DNA of 64,000 nucleotides from Lineus longissimus (taxonomy: Eukaryota > Nemertea > Pilidiophora > Heteronemertea > Lineidae): the NCBI RefSeq assembly GCF_910592395.1, contig NC_088322.1:1800001-1864000 (forward strand), written 5' to 3'. A program made the translations under genes and the position numbers. Position 1 is the first letter of the stretch, and each line of letters begins with the position of its first letter. The notes below the pieces were generated by a model, which worked only from the letters and a program-made list of their open reading frames with translations, ran no database searches and had not been told where the DNA came from. Shown here in pieces: positions 61,933 to 64,000 of this stretch.

Positions 61933-62523
61933 GTGAACGATGCAAGTACCTTAGGTGTTGGTAGAAAGCTGAAGCCCCCGTGGGCAGGCCCTTACCTGGT
62001 GACGGAGTCCCGCCCTCCTATCTACAGAATAAGATTTCCAAAGCGAGAAACTTTTGTTCATCATGACAAGCTGAAGTTGTGTCACGACCGGACTCTGCCT
62101 GTCTGGCTAAAGAGAGTCAGACATGAGTTATTGAACTCACATCTCGACCCAAGCAGTGAGGGAGAACCACATGAACCAGGAGCGGGGGATCCCGGAGCGA
62201 CAGAGGAAGCGTCGACCACAGACAAACAGCGAGACTCTGAAAATAGACAAGATGGTGAGAGGGATGGTTCTGACCAGGAGTTGAGGGAACTTTTGGAACA
62301 GAGTGAAGTGCTAGAGGAATGTGACGGATCATTGGACGACAGAGGCGACCAACAACTTCCTAATTTTGATGAGGGTGGCCTTTCAGATGATAGCGCCGAT
62401 CGATTACTTCAACACTTGGAAGGTTGTGAGCTCCCACGATTGTTCGAAGAGAAAGTGACCACAAGGCATGGCCGTAAAGTGAAACGCCCTGCCTGGATGG
62501 CGGATTATCATTGCAACCAGTAA
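61933..62523 (+). pseudogene. Integrase C-terminal (GPY/F-like) domain and acidic tail
   Basis: In phase with the preceding frame after TGA 61930. It contains LKPPWAGPYLVTESRPPIYR, the GPY/F-type module of Ty3/Gypsy integrases, then HHDKLKLCHDRTLPVW. A Glu/Asp-rich low-complexity tail ends GRKVKRPAWMADYHCNQ. TAA at 62521-62523 is the natural end of pol. Confidence 0.88.
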
Positions 62524-62908
62524 CGTCCCTTTGTATGATGGAGGGGACTGGTCCAAACTGTCCCAAGTTGAAGTGTTATCGCATTTCCTTGGAATATGCT
62601 GGGCCGACTGTAGCGATAAACCAGTCAAACTTAACAAATTGACAGAATAATATTTTTAGAATTCTTTCAAGTTAATAGAGTTATGAAGTTCCTAATCATG
62701 TACATATATACATACTTATTTTTCTTGGTTCGGTTCGGAGTGTCTCAAGTTGAAGTGTTATCGCATTTCCTTGGGATGTGACAAACTGGCTGTAGTTTTA
62801 CCTGAACAAACTTGATTGGAATATGGTAATGTTGGCGACAAGGATGTTTCCACTTATATGTATGTACATAGATTGAGCCTGTTTTTATTTCTGTTGATAG
62901 GACTTACC
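62524..62908. repeat. Pol-R2 spacer with an imperfect direct repeat
   Basis: CAAGTTGAAGTGTTATCGCA followed by TTTCCTTGG occurs at about 62567 and again at about 62748, with weaker similarity continuing about 40 bp. The two copies are about 181 bp apart. The 5' flank of the element holds no copy, so these are not shown to be LTRs. Confidence 0.7.
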
Positions 62909-63876
62909 ATGGAACTGGAGCCACTATTGAAACCAAATCCAAAAAGATTTGTGGTCTTCCCAATTCAATACCCTAAAATTTGGGCCATGTATAAGAAAGC
63001 TGAAGCCTCATTTTGGACGGTGGAGGAAGTTGATCTGGCTGACGATATGGCAGACTGGAATCGGCTGAAAACAGAGGAACAAAGCTTTATCAAACATATC
63101 CTGGCATTCTTTGCAGCGAGTGATGGGATTGTCAACGAAAATCTAGTGGAACGGTTTAGCAAGGAGGTACAGGTGACTGAGGCTAGATTTTTCTATGGAT
63201 ATCAAATAACTGTGGAAAACATACATTCAGATATGTATGCTCTCCTGATAGAAACATATGTAAGGGATATAGAGGAAAAGAATCATCTTTTCAATGCCAT
63301 TGAGACAATGCCCTGTGTGAAAAAGAAGGCGGAGTGGGCATTGAAGTGGATCAAAGATCAGCGTGCCACTTTTGGGGAGAGAGTTGTTGCGTTCATGGCA
63401 GTGGAGGGGATATTTTTCAGTGGGTCGTTTGCCGCCATCTTTTGGTTGAACAAGAGAGGATTGATGCCGGGATTGACCTTCAGTAATGAGCTGATCAGTC
63501 GGGATGAAGGCCTGCACTGCGAGTTTGCCTGTTTGCTCTTCCAACTTCTCGTTAATAAACCTGAAAAGAGTAGGATTTTAGAGATAATCACAGAAGCAGT
63601 CAAGATAGAAAAAGAATTTTTGTTGGAAGCCATACCTTGTTCCCTTATAGGTATGAATGGTGATCTGATGGGAACCTACATCGAGTTTGTGGCCGACAAA
63701 TGGTTAACAGAGTTGGGTTGCCACACTCATTTTGGCTAGGAAAATCCATTTCCGTTTATGGATCAAATCTCGATGGAAGGGAAGACAAACTTTTCGAGAA
63801 GAGGGTGGGAGAGTATCAGAAAGCTGGAGTAATGGATGGTCAGTCCTGGGAGTTTTCTTTAACTACTGAGTTTTAA
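62909..63876 (+). pseudogene. Ribonucleotide reductase small subunit (R2/RRM2-type), intronless, C-terminus disrupted
   Basis: The ATG at 62909 starts [20 protein letters not shown]. The frame covers the whole class Ia R2 core without introns. Iron ligands are all present: Asp72, Glu103, His106, Glu166, Glu200 and His203. The radical tyrosine is Tyr110 (ENIHSDMY). R2 with R1 reduces ribonucleoside diphosphates to deoxyribonucleotides in the cytosol. TAG at 63737-63739 cuts the frame after LGCHTHFG. The family sequence continues in phase (ENPFPFM, then MEGKTNF), then a one-base loss near 63776 shifts it. EKRVGEYQ follows in the other phase, and an R1-binding-type end (TTEF) stops at 63876. The lack of introns suggests a retrocopy. 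An upstream in-frame extension from 62816 has no family match. Confidence 0.9.
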
Positions 63877-64000
63877 TTTTAAAATGGTGTTTGAATTTTG
63901 AGATTTTGAGATGTGTCACCTCGTTTGCTGCACAGGACCGCCCAATTGTTGTGTTAAGAACTGTAATACTTATAACACATATTTTATACACTTTCTGATC

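Larger units (their letters stand above)
52764..62523 (+). mobile_element. Ty3/Gypsy retrotransposon internal region with embedded macrodomain (inactive)
   Basis: The order is gag (52764-55869), macrodomain (about 56078-56587), aspartic protease (about 56990-57330), RT, RNase H and integrase (57809-62523), the Ty3/Gypsy order. Breaks are a 262-bp inverted-repeat insertion in gag, a one-base loss in the third zinc knuckle near 55840, TAA at 57797-57799, a Harbinger insertion in RT (58145-59515), and TGA at 61930-61932. Apart from these the frames run on, so decay is recent. LTRs, primer-binding site and polypurine tract were not securely identified; GATGGAGGGGA at 62537-62547 is a weak polypurine candidate. 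Confidence 0.92.

Noticed and set aside
62816-62908. Upstream in-frame extension of the R2 ORF
   Set aside because: Its residues do not match the R2 N-terminus, and the ATG at 62909 directly precedes family sequence.

Overview
The window is eukaryotic nuclear DNA from an invertebrate animal, probably marine. The evidence is spliced animal-type exons, Ty3/Gypsy, LINE and PIF/Harbinger elements, a Mab-21/cGAS-like gene, CDK5RAP3 and ribonucleotide reductase R2 coding sequence, and very long satellites. The sequence alone does not fix the phylum; a lophotrochozoan or an invertebrate deuterostome would both fit.

Layout. 1-16.56 kb is one uninterrupted 137-bp satellite of about 121 units with higher-order duplications. 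16.57-25.15 kb is gene-poor DNA holding a 5'-truncated LINE tail (17.1-17.8 kb), a small inverted-repeat element (18.9-19.1 kb), relatives of it, and a 50-bp minisatellite. 25.15-29.47 kb is an intronless ankyrin-repeat plus Mab-21 (cGAS-like nucleotidyltransferase) locus. It is cut by an in-frame TAA inside the active-site motif and ends in a tail encoded by a 93-bp minisatellite that carries a frameshift and a second stop. 29.97-31.63 kb holds degenerate long tandem repeats. 31.85-42.72 kb is a second large array (69/70-bp unit, EcoRI site in most units), built from 1,452-bp and 2,557-bp blocks.

44.6-49.83 kb on the minus strand carries seven exons of CDK5RAP3, the UFMylation/ER-phagy adaptor (C53/LZAP). 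Exons 1 and 2 each end in a minisatellite that has multiplied the 5' splice-donor region. A 912-bp DNA transposon with a 9-bp target duplication sits inside the second of these arrays. The exon-1 donor reads ATAAGT, exon 6 holds an in-frame TAG, and the C-terminal exons were not found, so this copy may be broken or partial.

52.76-62.52 kb is the internal region of a Ty3/Gypsy retrotransposon: gag, then a complete MacroD-type macrodomain, protease, RT, RNase H and integrase. The macrodomain sits in frame between the zinc knuckles and the protease and is the most unusual feature here. The element is inactive: a 262-bp element with long terminal inverted repeats interrupts gag, a Harbinger element interrupts RT, and there are one frameshift and two nonsense codons. 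No LTR pair was recognised. From 62.91 kb there is an intronless ribonucleotide reductase R2 sequence with all iron ligands kept but a disrupted C-terminal tail. It is either a retrocopy or cargo of the element.

The window shows repeat turnover acting on genes: minisatellites growing inside coding and splice-site sequence, and transposons landing in minisatellites and in other transposons.
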